DNA from: Methanosarcinales archaeon
Lineage (GTDB): Archaea > Halobacteriota > Methanosarcinia > Methanosarcinales > Methanogasteraceae
Assembly: GCA_030604085.1 (NCBI GenBank)
Contig: JAUVWP010000007.1
Span: forward strand, 1 to 33,098
Reading direction: 5' to 3'
DNA: 33,098 nt
Shown here: positions 16,872 to 24,631 of the stretch, piece by piece
Position numbering within the stretch: the first letter of the stretch is position 1
How the letters are laid out: each line of letters opens with the position of its first letter
Made by a program: the position numbers and the translations under genes
The notes under the pieces: generated by a model
What the model was told of the DNA's origin: nothing
What the model saw: only the letters and a program-made list of their open reading frames with translations
Database searches by the model: none

Positions 16872-17021
16872 TTATACTAAAGTTTTTGTGAATATACTCA
16901 ATAATTCGTGACAAACAGATAACCTTCGATCGATCCCGATCACATCAAAACCATCTCCGAGCAGCCGTTTTGTGAGATGCGAGCCTATGAACCCCGCGCA
17001 TCCAGTTACCAGTGCTATCAT
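16872..17021 (-). pseudogene. relic of an SDR epimerase 5' end (relic d), 49 codons
   Basis: ATG 17021 overlaps the galU TGA (ATGA). The frame reads MIALVTGCAGFIGSHLTKRL and LGDGFDVIGIDRR, so strand 1, the GxxGxxG loop, helix 1, strand 2 and the ribose-binding Asp are intact. From residue 34 the sequence is unrelated and ends at TAA. The TumE antitoxin gene starts 48 bases later. The relic preserves the position and coupling of a former epimerase gene downstream of galU. Confidence 0.82.
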
Positions 17022-17866
17022 TTCATCACCTGTAGATAATTCTCGATCTCTTCTCTTAAATCCTCTCGTTCCAGCGCAAAATCGATAATTGCTCTTATGT
17101 AATCGGCTTTATCTCCTGCATCGTATCGCTTTCCTCTGAACGTGTATGCACAAACACCCTCCCGATCAACAAGCATCCTTATGGCATCGGTCAGTTGTAT
17201 CTCGCCCCCGAACCCGGGCCCCACCTCCTTGATGCACGAGAATATCGCTGGCGTAAGGATGTATCTCCCGATCGCTCCCATATTCGATGGCGCATCGCGC
17301 GCGTCTGGTTTTTCGATGATATCCTCGACGCGGTATATCGACTCATCGATCTTGCTGCCTTTTATGATCCCGTATTTGCTCACGTCACTGACCTCTTCCA
17401 CTGCCAGCACAGAGCGTTTATGTGTCATGTAAACGTCCATCAACTGCTTTATGCAGAGTTCTCCCCTGATGATGTCATCGCCAAGCAGAACAGCGAATGT
17501 TTCATCGCCGACGTGCTTTTCTGCCCGGAGCACCGCATCCCCAAGCCCCTTTGGTTCTTTCTGCCGTATGTAATGGATATCTACCATCGAAGAGATGTCC
17601 CGTACTTCCTTTAATAATTCATCCTTCCCATTTTTAAGGAGATGGCTTTCAAGTTCCGGAGACGTGTCAAAATAGTCTTCAAGAGCCCGTTTGCCTCTAC
17701 CTGTGATGATCAGAATATCATCGATGCCGGAAGCTACTGCCTCTTCCACAACGAACTGGATGATCGGCTTATCGATGATCGGGAGCATCTCCTTCGGCAT
17801 CGATTTCGTAACCGGAAGGAACCTTGTCCCAAGCCCCGCAGCAGGGATTATCGCTTTCTTAATCAT
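17018..17866 (-). CDS. galU: UTP-glucose-1-phosphate uridylyltransferase
   Basis: GalU makes UDP-glucose from UTP and glucose-1-P. Blocks are IKKAIIPAAGLGTRFLPVTK and SMPKEMLPIIDKPIIQFVVE (the GalU signature), FAVLLGDDII with the metal Asp, GIIKGSKIDE, EKPDARDAPSNMGAIGRYIL and GPGFGGEIQLTDAIRMLVD, ending with GKRYDAGDKADYIRA. All are canonical and the 282-residue length is usual for the family. ATG 17866 is chosen because GAGGT lies about eight bases upstream; a GTG at 17887 would give seven extra residues. It follows the second GlmU-like gene by 83 bp and is directly coupled to relic d. Confidence 0.95.
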   Translation of the reverse strand: MIKKAIIPAAGLGTRFLPVTKSMPKEMLPIIDKPIIQFVVEEAVASGIDDILIITGRGKRALEDYFDTSPELESHLLKNGKDELLKEVRDISSMVDIHYIRQKEPKGLGDAVLRAEKHVGDETFAVLLGDDIIRGELCIKQLMDVYMTHKRSVLAVEEVSDVSKYGIIKGSKIDESIYRVEDIIEKPDARDAPSNMGAIGRYILTPAIFSCIKEVGPGFGGEIQLTDAIRMLVDREGVCAYTFRGKRYDAGDKADYIRAIIDFALEREDLREEIENYLQVMK

Positions 17867-17949
17867 TCGCTTAAACCTCGCACTCACGATTCATTAACAT
17901 TTTCATATCATTTCACCCCAGATAACCCACCGGGTAACAAGCCCCATAA

Positions 17950-19137
17950 TCATCGCATCACAACCTCCCCGGGACGCGTGCTCATGCAAGCCGCCATCAT
18001 CACGCCGACGTTGATGCTCGTATTGATCCCGGTATGCACACCATCCCCCATGACCACGCCGAGTTTCCTCCTGCCCGTGTCGACAGACTCGCCCTTCACA
18101 ACCGCACGGATGTTCCTGTCGTCATGCCGCAGGTTTGCGATCTTCGTTCCGGCGCCGAGATTGCAGCCACGCCCGATGACGCTATCCCCGACATAACTGA
18201 GATGACCGATGTTTGTTCCGTCCATCACGATGCTGTTTTTGACCTCAACAGCATTCCCGATGCGCACGTTATCGCTTATGGACGTACCCGGTCTGATAAA
18301 GCAGTTCGGACCGATATCACAGTTCTCTCCGATGATTACAGGTCCTGTGATATAAGATCCGTTTCTAATGATGCTGCCCTTCCCGACCCGAATATTACCG
18401 TGCAATGTGGCGTAGGGCTCGACTACGCCTGCAATCTCTGCATCGGTGCCAGCAAGCAGATATTCGTTTGCATCCAGCAGGTTCCACGGTCTTCCGATAT
18501 CGATCCATGTATCGAGCATCGAGTAGCCGATGTCGAGAACGCTTGCAAGCGCATTTATGGAATCCGTGATCTCGTATTCCCCGCGTACCGATTCCCCGGT
18601 CTCCCTGATGGCATCAAAGATGGTATCAGGGAAGAGGTATATCCCTGCATTCACCAGATTCCCGGCTGCATGGTCTGGTTTCTCGATGAGCCGGGCGACC
18701 CTGCCGCCCTCGGTCTTCACAACGCCGTACCCCGCGGGATTCTCCAGTTCCTTTGTTGCAAGGACGATATCCTCCTCCCGTCCGATTAGAGCACGAAGAT
18801 TAGACGGCGCAACGATCGCATCGCCGTTTAAGACGAGGAATCGCGCGCCCACGGATCGAGAAGCCATTCCTATCGCATGTGCTGTGCCGAGTTGCTCTCT
18901 CTGCTCCACGTAATCGATACGGACGCCAAGGCGACTTCCGTCCCCAAAATACTCCCTGATAACATCGCCCATGTACCCGACCACGCAGACAAAATCGTTG
19001 ATACCTGCATCCCGCGCAGCCACGATGATATGCTCAAGTATCGGTCTGTTTGCAACCGGCAGCATCACTTTCGGGCACGATGCCGTCAGCGGACGCATTC
19101 TCGTCCCTTCACCTGCTGCTAAGATCACTGCTTTCAT
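17950..19137 (-). CDS. glmU: GlmU-type bifunctional sugar nucleotidyltransferase/acetyltransferase
   Basis: The N-terminal half is an NTP transferase: MKAVILAAGEGTRMRPLTAS and PKVMLPVANRPILEHII, FLVLNGDAIV, AGYGVVKTEGG, EKPDHAAGNLVNAGIYLF and VRGEYEITDSINAL. From about residue 230 a left-handed beta helix of hexapeptide repeats follows (IIGENCDIGPNCFIRPGTSI), then the acetyltransferase end region with a glycine-rich turn GRGCNLGAGTKIANLRHDD. The archaeal two-domain enzyme makes UDP-GlcNAc from GlcN-1-P. This copy keeps the exact G-x-G-T-R. Its ATG lies 29 bp inside the 3' end of glmM, so translation is coupled. A paralogue sits at 22527-23732. Confidence 0.88.
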   Translation of the reverse strand: MKAVILAAGEGTRMRPLTASCPKVMLPVANRPILEHIIVAARDAGINDFVCVVGYMGDVIREYFGDGSRLGVRIDYVEQREQLGTAHAIGMASRSVGARFLVLNGDAIVAPSNLRALIGREEDIVLATKELENPAGYGVVKTEGGRVARLIEKPDHAAGNLVNAGIYLFPDTIFDAIRETGESVRGEYEITDSINALASVLDIGYSMLDTWIDIGRPWNLLDANEYLLAGTDAEIAGVVEPYATLHGNIRVGKGSIIRNGSYITGPVIIGENCDIGPNCFIRPGTSISDNVRIGNAVEVKNSIVMDGTNIGHLSYVGDSVIGRGCNLGAGTKIANLRHDDRNIRAVVKGESVDTGRRKLGVVMGDGVHTGINTSINVGVMMAACMSTRPGEVVMR

Positions 19138-20446
19138 CGATTGCTCCTTTTACGATTTTATGTATCTCATGGTATAATTTCTCGACCACATCTCGGGTCG
19201 CGCCCTCAACAGTAATCCGGATCAGGGGTTCTGTTCCGGAAGGGCGGACGAGTGCCCACGCGTCGTCGAATCCGAGCCGGATCCCATCGATCGTGCTGAT
19301 ATCGGAAGAGGGAAGCGCACGCATTTCTTCTTCGATCCGCCTGTCATCGATATCTCCACGATAGGGAATCGATCCACGCTTTATCTCGTATTCGGGCATC
19401 GGCGAGAGATGATCACTGAATCTCGCGTCCCCCCTGCTCAGTAGCTCAACGAGTCTTGCTGCAGCATAGATTCCCTCAGGGCAGTACGATACTCGCGGAA
19501 ATATCCATGTACCGCTCGGCTCGCCTCCGAAATCAGCACCCGTGCGCTTCATCTCCTCTGCAATAAAGACATTTCCGACCCGCGTTCTGATTATCTCGAT
19601 ATCAGGGAGTACTGCATCGATTAACATGGAAGTGTCTACAGGAATGACCATCTTCTTCTGTGCTTCGTGCATTCCAAAGAACGCGAGGAGTTTGTCATTG
19701 CTGACAACACCTCCCTGATCATCAACAGCGACCATCCGATCCGCATCGCCGTCATGCGCAATCCCGAGATCGGCATTCGTACTGAGAACCGCTGACTGAA
19801 GAGCAGTGAGTGTTTCGCTCTTCGGTTCGGGCTTGCGTCCCGGGAAAAACCCGTCTGGCTGGCTATTAAGCGTCACCACATCGCAACCCATCGCCCTTAA
19901 CAGGTATGGCGTTGTGAGCGATGCTGCGCCGCACCCACAGTCCACCACCACCCGCATCCTCTTCTTGATCTTGACGCTTGCAAGGATCCGTGATATGTGA
20001 TTTGAAACAGCGTTTTCATCCGTTCTGACCGGGTGCATTCGATCCCACGATGCAAGTTCAATTCCCCCCTCCCCGGCATCTCCGATCAACCGTTCGATCG
20101 TCTTCTGCTGCTTTGAATCGAATGCCATCCCATCGGGATTGAAGAGTTTCACGCCGATGTACTCAGGCGGATTGTGAGATGCTGTTACCATGATGCCGCA
20201 GTCGTAATCCCTCGCGGCGTAGGCGAGCGTCGGTGTTGCGACCATCCCGACCCGCGTAACCCTGCAGCCCACCGAGAGGAGCCCTGATATCGCCGCGTAC
20301 TCAATCATCTCTGCCGCTCTTCTCGTGTCGTGCCCAACGACGACGCTGCCCCGGTCCGTGCCAACCGCACGTCCGATCCGGAGGGCTAATTCTGACGTAA
20401 CCGCCTGATTCGCGATTCCTCGTATCCCGCTCGATCCGAATTTCAT
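19109..20446 (-). CDS. glmM: phosphoglucosamine mutase
   Basis: The 445-residue alpha-D-phosphohexomutase has all four active-site parts: IMVTASHNPPEYIGVK with the phosphoserine S90, AHDGDADRMVAVD for Mg2+, FGGEPSGTWIFP for sugar binding, and WALVRPSGTEPLIRITVE for phosphate. It opens FGSSGIRGIANQ, as archaeal GlmM/ManB enzymes do. Activity on glucosamine-6-P is inferred from its place between glmS and glmU; archaeal mutases can also act on other hexose phosphates. GGAGTGAT lies 4-5 bases before ATG 20446. It overlaps the next gene by 29 bp. Confidence 0.92.
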   Translation of the reverse strand: MKFGSSGIRGIANQAVTSELALRIGRAVGTDRGSVVVGHDTRRAAEMIEYAAISGLLSVGCRVTRVGMVATPTLAYAARDYDCGIMVTASHNPPEYIGVKLFNPDGMAFDSKQQKTIERLIGDAGEGGIELASWDRMHPVRTDENAVSNHISRILASVKIKKRMRVVVDCGCGAASLTTPYLLRAMGCDVVTLNSQPDGFFPGRKPEPKSETLTALQSAVLSTNADLGIAHDGDADRMVAVDDQGGVVSNDKLLAFFGMHEAQKKMVIPVDTSMLIDAVLPDIEIIRTRVGNVFIAEEMKRTGADFGGEPSGTWIFPRVSYCPEGIYAAARLVELLSRGDARFSDHLSPMPEYEIKRGSIPYRGDIDDRRIEEEMRALPSSDISTIDGIRLGFDDAWALVRPSGTEPLIRITVEGATRDVVEKLYHEIHKIVKGAIDESSDLSSR

Positions 20447-20473
20447 AGTATCACTCCGGTCACCCTATCACGC

Positions 20474-22372
20474 TCACTCAACCGTAACGCTCTTTGCAAG
20501 ATTTCTCGGCTTATCGATCTCGCAACCCCTGTGATGTGCGACATAATATGCGAACAACTGGAGCACGACTGAAGAGAGGGCGGGTGCGATCCACGGATCG
20601 GTATCAGGTATCCGGAGCACATAATCCACGTATTTCGCAATCTTGGTGTCGCTCTCGTTTGCGATGCCGATGACGGTTGCGCCTCTTGCCTTAACCTCCT
20701 TGATATTTCCAAGCGTCTTTTCGTATACCGGATCCTTTGTCGCTATCGCAACCACCGGGATCCCGTCGTAGATCAGGGCAAGCGGACCGTGCTTCATTTC
20801 TCCTGCTGGAAATCCTTCTGCCGGGATGTAGGAGATCTCTTTTAATTTTAGCGCGCCTTCAAGCGCGGCTGGATAGTTTGCGCCCCTGCCCATGAACAGG
20901 AACTGATCCGCATCAGCAAACATGGTTGCGCACTTCCGGATATCAGGCGCACTGTTGAGCACACGCTGGATGTTCCCGCTCATCTGCTTTAATTCGTAGA
21001 CGAAGTCGTTTACATCTGCCGTTGATAACGTCTTTCTCGCTTTACCGAGTTGCACTGAAAGCAAAAGCAGACACGCCAGTTGCGATGTGAACGATTTGGT
21101 GGCAGCAACACCAATCTCGGGTCCCGCTCTCGTGAAGAGGCACTGACACTCCCGAGTTATACTGCTTCCAAGCGCATTGACAATCCCGAGTTTCTGGCTG
21201 CCCTTCGATCCTGCTTCCCTGATCGCTGCAAGAGTGTCAGCGGTCTCTCCTGACTGCGTGATCGCTATCACGAGATCGCCGCAATCGATGATCGGGTCTG
21301 TGTACCTGAACTCGGATGCGATCTCGACATCGACAGGGATTCTGGCAAACCGCTCGATCACGTACCTCCCAAAGAGCCCTGCATGGTACGAGGTTCCACA
21401 TGCGATGATCACGATCCTCCTGACGTTCGGCATCGCCACACCGAGATCGATCCCGTCTGCCGATATTCTTCCTGAAAATGTATCCCTGATGGTGTCTGGC
21501 TGTTCGAATATCTCTTTTAGCATGAAATGCTCATAACCGCTCTTCTCTGCCGCTTCAGGATCCCATTCGATCGTTTCGATCTTCTTCTCAACAGAAACCC
21601 CCTCGAGCGTCGTGATATCGATACCGGCATCTGTTATTACACCGATCTCCCCATCGTTCATGAAGATGACATCTCTCGTGTACTTAAGGATCCCGGATGC
21701 GTCGGACGCCACAAAAAACCCGCCAGCCCCAAGCCCAATGACAAGAGGGCTATCCTTCCGCGCAACAACGATCTTACCCGGATCATCAACACTTATCGCC
21801 GCAAGCGCGTACGACCCGCGAACCATCAATAGCGCGTTTCGCACTGCTGATTCGAGATCACCGTCATAATACGCCTCGATCAGATGTGGAAATACTTCTG
21901 TGTCGGTCTCTGACCTGAATTCGTGTCCTGAATCAATCAATTTGTCCTTGATCTCTGTATAATTCTCGATGATCCCGTTGTGGACGAGAGCGATCCTGCC
22001 TGTACCATCAGAGTGAGGGTGCGCGTTCATGGTCGATGGTTTTCCATGCGTTGCCCACCGCGTATGCCCGATTCCGATGCGCCCCCCAAGCTCAGGCGTG
22101 ATCGATATCAGGTCACCGACGCTTCCTTCGGTCTTGAATGTCTGGATCTCATCATTTTCATCGTTTAAGATGGCGATTCCGGCAGAGTCGTATCCGCGGT
22201 ACTCCAGTTTCTTCAAAAGATCGAAAAGAACCGACATGGCTCCGGATGTAACGCCCGTGAAAAATTCTCCGTCTCGAACGTCGACGCCGGAGGCGTTAAC
22301 GTCTGTGAAACACTTTCCGTCCCAGACGTCGACGGCGGAGCCGTTACCGAGATAACCGACGATACCGCACAT
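20474..22372 (-). CDS. glmS: glutamine-fructose-6-phosphate aminotransferase with N-terminal repeat insertion
   Basis: GlmS makes glucosamine-6-P from fructose-6-P and glutamine. MCGIVGYLG gives the nucleophile C2; LEYRGYDSAGIAI, GIGHTRWATHGKP and HSDGTGRIALVHNGIIENY complete the glutaminase domain. Two SIS domains follow (IIACGTSYHAGLF, ITQSGETADTLAAI, GVAATKSFTSQL), and the tail ends DKPRNLAKSVTVE as in all GlmS. The oddity is residues 14-45: two 16-residue repeats (VDVWDGKCFTD, VDVRDGEFFTG) inserted where homologues go straight from the first loop to the helix before LEYRGYDSAG. Removing them gives a normal-length N-terminus. The ATG has GGTGGGG a few bases upstream. Confidence 0.95.
   Translation of the reverse strand: MCGIVGYLGNGSAVDVWDGKCFTDVNASGVDVRDGEFFTGVTSGAMSVLFDLLKKLEYRGYDSAGIAILNDENDEIQTFKTEGSVGDLISITPELGGRIGIGHTRWATHGKPSTMNAHPHSDGTGRIALVHNGIIENYTEIKDKLIDSGHEFRSETDTEVFPHLIEAYYDGDLESAVRNALLMVRGSYALAAISVDDPGKIVVARKDSPLVIGLGAGGFFVASDASGILKYTRDVIFMNDGEIGVITDAGIDITTLEGVSVEKKIETIEWDPEAAEKSGYEHFMLKEIFEQPDTIRDTFSGRISADGIDLGVAMPNVRRIVIIACGTSYHAGLFGRYVIERFARIPVDVEIASEFRYTDPIIDCGDLVIAITQSGETADTLAAIREAGSKGSQKLGIVNALGSSITRECQCLFTRAGPEIGVAATKSFTSQLACLLLLSVQLGKARKTLSTADVNDFVYELKQMSGNIQRVLNSAPDIRKCATMFADADQFLFMGRGANYPAALEGALKLKEISYIPAEGFPAGEMKHGPLALIYDGIPVVAIATKDPVYEKTLGNIKEVKARGATVIGIANESDTKIAKYVDYVLRIPDTDPWIAPALSSVVLQLFAYYVAHHRGCEIDKPRNLAKSVTVE
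22253..22348 (-). repeat. tandem 48-bp palindromic repeat inside glmS
   Basis: Two adjacent 48-bp units (22301-22348 and 22253-22300), about three quarters identical, lie in frame in glmS. Each contains a palindrome with a TCC loop: AACGGC/GCCGTC in the first and AACGCC/GGCGTC in the second. The differing base pair is G-C in one and C-G in the other, so both hairpins are kept. A partial third unit follows. Confidence 0.8.
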
Positions 22373-22420
22373 TTACCCCACCCACCATATCATCAAAGAT
22401 CGATAGTCCAACTGGAGCGT

Positions 22421-22515
22421 GATGGATTCCAAAGGAATCCATCGACGCCACTGCCCGAAGGGCAGGGCGTTAGCGGAATGCCTGCCAACATCCAATTTTT
22501 TCGGAGAAAAAATTG
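22421..22515 (-). promoter_or_regulatory. three consecutive hairpins in the glmS leader
   Basis: Between the GlmU-like gene and glmS lie three perfect hairpins, each with a three-base loop (given on the plus strand): 22493-22515 (CAATTTTTTC/GAAAAAATTG), 22451-22465 (CTGCCC/GGGCAG) and 22421-22443 (GATGGATTCC/GGAATCCATC). The middle one extends outward through GACGCC and GGCGTT to an 11-bp stem with one bulge. Spacing to the glmS start is about 50 bp. They could be an RNA element controlling glmS, or a mobile palindromic element. No known glmS ribozyme core is recognised. Confidence 0.5.
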
Positions 22516-22526
22516 TGCCGCACATA

Positions 22527-23732
22527 TCACATCACCAGCGCATGGGGCGGTATCTGCTTCCTGATGACTGCACCAGTCTCGATTCTGCACTCTGTTCCAA
22601 CGAGCGTGCCAGCCGCAGTCGAGACGTTACATCCGACCCTGTTACCATCGCCGAGTACGGTGCCGAGTTCGTCTGCATGGTGCAGCATCCCTTCCAGTTC
22701 TATCATCAGGTTCTTTCCGCTCTCTGTGATGAAATGGCTCTCGATGAGGTTGTTCTCGCCTATGATGGAGCTTTTTATGGTGCTTCCCGAGCCGATGTAC
22801 GTGTTGTCAAGGATCACGCTGTTCCTGATGTATGTGAACGGCTCGATCGTGACATTGTCTTCGATGGATGTTGACGGCGCGATGACCACATTCGGACCGA
22901 TCTCGCAGTCCCTTCCGATGATCACTGGACCTTTGATGTACGAACCTGCTCCGATGATCGAACCACTGCCAACAACCACTCTATCCTTGATCTTACCGTC
23001 CACCTCCGCGGTTTCGTGCACCGATTCATGGATGTCCTCAAGAATCCTTGCGTTCACATCGAGCAGGTTCCATGAATGTATCACATCCATCCACGTATGG
23101 TCTGTTCTGTATGCATGGACGCCATATCCTGCATCGACCATCCGCTGTATCGAATCGGTGATCCCGAATTCACCGAGATCGGACTTAAGCGTCTCCTCGA
23201 TCGCATCAAAGATATCCGGACCGAATATGTAGATGCCTGTATTGACATTGTGGACGTCCTTGAGCGTTAGACCTTCGATGATCTTTAGAACCTTCCCGTC
23301 CCTCTCCTCAACAAGCGCATATCCGGTGGCATCCGCTCTTGCTGCTGTCAGAATCGATACGCCTCCCGTGTGTTTCTCTGTGAGGTCTGTAATCGTCTCT
23401 TCGCTCACGAGATTGTCCCCGTTAAGTACGAGAAATTCACCCTCCACGAGATCCTTTACCTGTTTTATCGCGTATGCCGTACCGAGTTGCTGTTTCTGAT
23501 CCGCATATTCGATATTGACATCAAAATCCTTCCCGTTCCCGAAATAATTCATGATGCGCTCTTTTGCATACCCGACGACCATCACGACGTCCCTGATGCC
23601 GCTGTCATGTAGCGCCTGCACCACATACTCGACCGTTGGCTTATTTGCGACCGGAAGCATCACCTTCGATCTCGTAAGTGTCAGTGGTCTGCATCGTACT
23701 CCTTCACCCGCAGCAAGAATAACCGCCTTCAT
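22527..23732 (-). CDS. GlmU-type bifunctional sugar nucleotidyltransferase/acetyltransferase (paralogue)
   Basis: The first gene of the amino-sugar operon, 401 residues. Its nucleotidyltransferase half begins MKAVILAAGEGVRCRPLTLT and SKVMLPVANKPTVEYVV; the usual G-x-G-T-R has Val for Thr. FLVLNGDNLV, GYALVEERDG and LGEFGITDSIQRMV complete the domain. The C-terminal half is a left-handed beta helix with repeats such as VIIGRDCEIGPNVVIAPSTS and IGSGSTIKSSIIGENNLIES. It differs from the copy at 17950-19137 enough to suggest a different sugar or nucleotide. Such tandem pairs are common in methanogens. A TATA box 29 bp before the ATG points to a leaderless transcript. Confidence 0.85.
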   Translation of the reverse strand: MKAVILAAGEGVRCRPLTLTRSKVMLPVANKPTVEYVVQALHDSGIRDVVMVVGYAKERIMNYFGNGKDFDVNIEYADQKQQLGTAYAIKQVKDLVEGEFLVLNGDNLVSEETITDLTEKHTGGVSILTAARADATGYALVEERDGKVLKIIEGLTLKDVHNVNTGIYIFGPDIFDAIEETLKSDLGEFGITDSIQRMVDAGYGVHAYRTDHTWMDVIHSWNLLDVNARILEDIHESVHETAEVDGKIKDRVVVGSGSIIGAGSYIKGPVIIGRDCEIGPNVVIAPSTSIEDNVTIEPFTYIRNSVILDNTYIGSGSTIKSSIIGENNLIESHFITESGKNLMIELEGMLHHADELGTVLGDGNRVGCNVSTAAGTLVGTECRIETGAVIRKQIPPHALVM

Positions 23733-23756
23733 CAGTGGTTATCTATTGGTCTCTGC

Positions 23757-23765
23757 TTTAAATAT
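23757..23765 (-). promoter_or_regulatory. TATA box of the amino-sugar operon
   Basis: ATATTTAAA on the minus strand is centred 29 bp before ATG 23732, the right distance for transcription to start at or next to the start codon. No ribosome binding site precedes the ATG, in keeping with a leaderless mRNA. Confidence 0.7.
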
Positions 23766-23833
23766 GTTGCATGCTTTTTGCTCGATCATCTGCAAATCTT
23801 TAATATTTAATACAAATACAGAAATTGAAAACG

Positions 23834-24631
23834 CTACCAGAACTTCGATGCAAGCGACCGCTTTGTGACGCAATCCTCTTCGAATGCACAGAGATCGCAC
23901 GGCGCATCCCGCGCGCGATCAGGCATCCTGCCATCTTTGATCGTCCGAACACGGTTTCGCAGCTCGAGAACCCTGCGCCGGTCTCGTGATCTGATAACCA
24001 CATCCCGTATCTCAAAGAACCGTGCGTAATCCACAAAACCGTACTCCACAACCTGTCCGAACCGCTCTTCCACAAGCATCGAATAAGCCGTGATCTGCAG
24101 CCGGTCAGGTTTCCATACCCCGTTTTCAGGCTTATCACCAGTCCTGATCATATATGGCAGCACACGGTCGCCCACCCGCACCAGTTTGTCAGGAGACCCC
24201 GCTAGCCCGAGAGCGTCCGAATAGATTGCGTACTTGACCGTACACGGAGTTATCCTTGCGAGAAGTTCGTCCCTCCCGGTTTCCCGGATGACGTCTGCGA
24301 TCCGTGATCCGATTGCGCCGGTATCGATGCTCTCCGCTGCGTCCCGGATCATGGAGCGATCCACACCTGCAAGTTCGGCACGGTAGACCACGGATAGGTC
24401 GTTTACGATGTGGTCAAGTTCGATCCGCAGCGCTTCTGCCACATCTTCGCTTGCACTTGCAGCGGCACGGTGATACGTGAGCGCAAGTTCCTTCAGGATG
24501 AGTCGGGCTAAGTATCTCGCATCCACATCCCGCTCCGCCGATTCGCGGTCGTTTTTCCGACTGCGGAAGTATACAAGGCGCGGGCATCGCAGATAGGTGA
24601 CGAGATCAGAGACAAGAACCGTGTCCGCCAT
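23834..24631 (-). CDS. Cas4/Dna2-like Fe-S protein with altered nuclease motif
   Basis: The 265-residue protein has the Cas4-like layout: C16 in LRCPRLVYF and a C-terminal C245-x2-C248-x5-C254 cluster (PCDLCAFEEDC) that would hold a 4Fe-4S centre with C16. Between them, LAGSPDKLVRVGDRVLPYMI, RTGDKPENGVWKPDRLQITA and YSMLVEER follow the PD-(D/E)xK plan. D148 is present, but where active enzymes have E-x-K, this protein has M-I-R, so nuclease activity is doubtful. No cas1, cas2 or CRISPR array is nearby; it is a solo protein. Its ATG shares a base with the hpt stop (TGATG), so it is coupled to hpt. Confidence 0.75.
   Translation of the reverse strand: MADTVLVSDLVTYLRCPRLVYFRSRKNDRESAERDVDARYLARLILKELALTYHRAAASASEDVAEALRIELDHIVNDLSVVYRAELAGVDRSMIRDAAESIDTGAIGSRIADVIRETGRDELLARITPCTVKYAIYSDALGLAGSPDKLVRVGDRVLPYMIRTGDKPENGVWKPDRLQITAYSMLVEERFGQVVEYGFVDYARFFEIRDVVIRSRDRRRVLELRNRVRTIKDGRMPDRARDAPCDLCAFEEDCVTKRSLASKFW

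Noticed and set aside
17888-17949. Possible fifth SDR stub between galU and the GlmU-like gene
   Set aside because: The short frame reads MKMLMNRECEV with no glycine-rich loop.
22373-22526. A glmS ribozyme or known riboswitch
   Set aside because: The leader has simple hairpins only; none of the conserved core of the bacterial glmS ribozyme is recognisable.
23834-24631. Cas4-like gene as part of a CRISPR-Cas locus
   Set aside because: No other cas gene and no repeat-spacer array was seen in the window; solo Cas4-like proteins are common in archaea.
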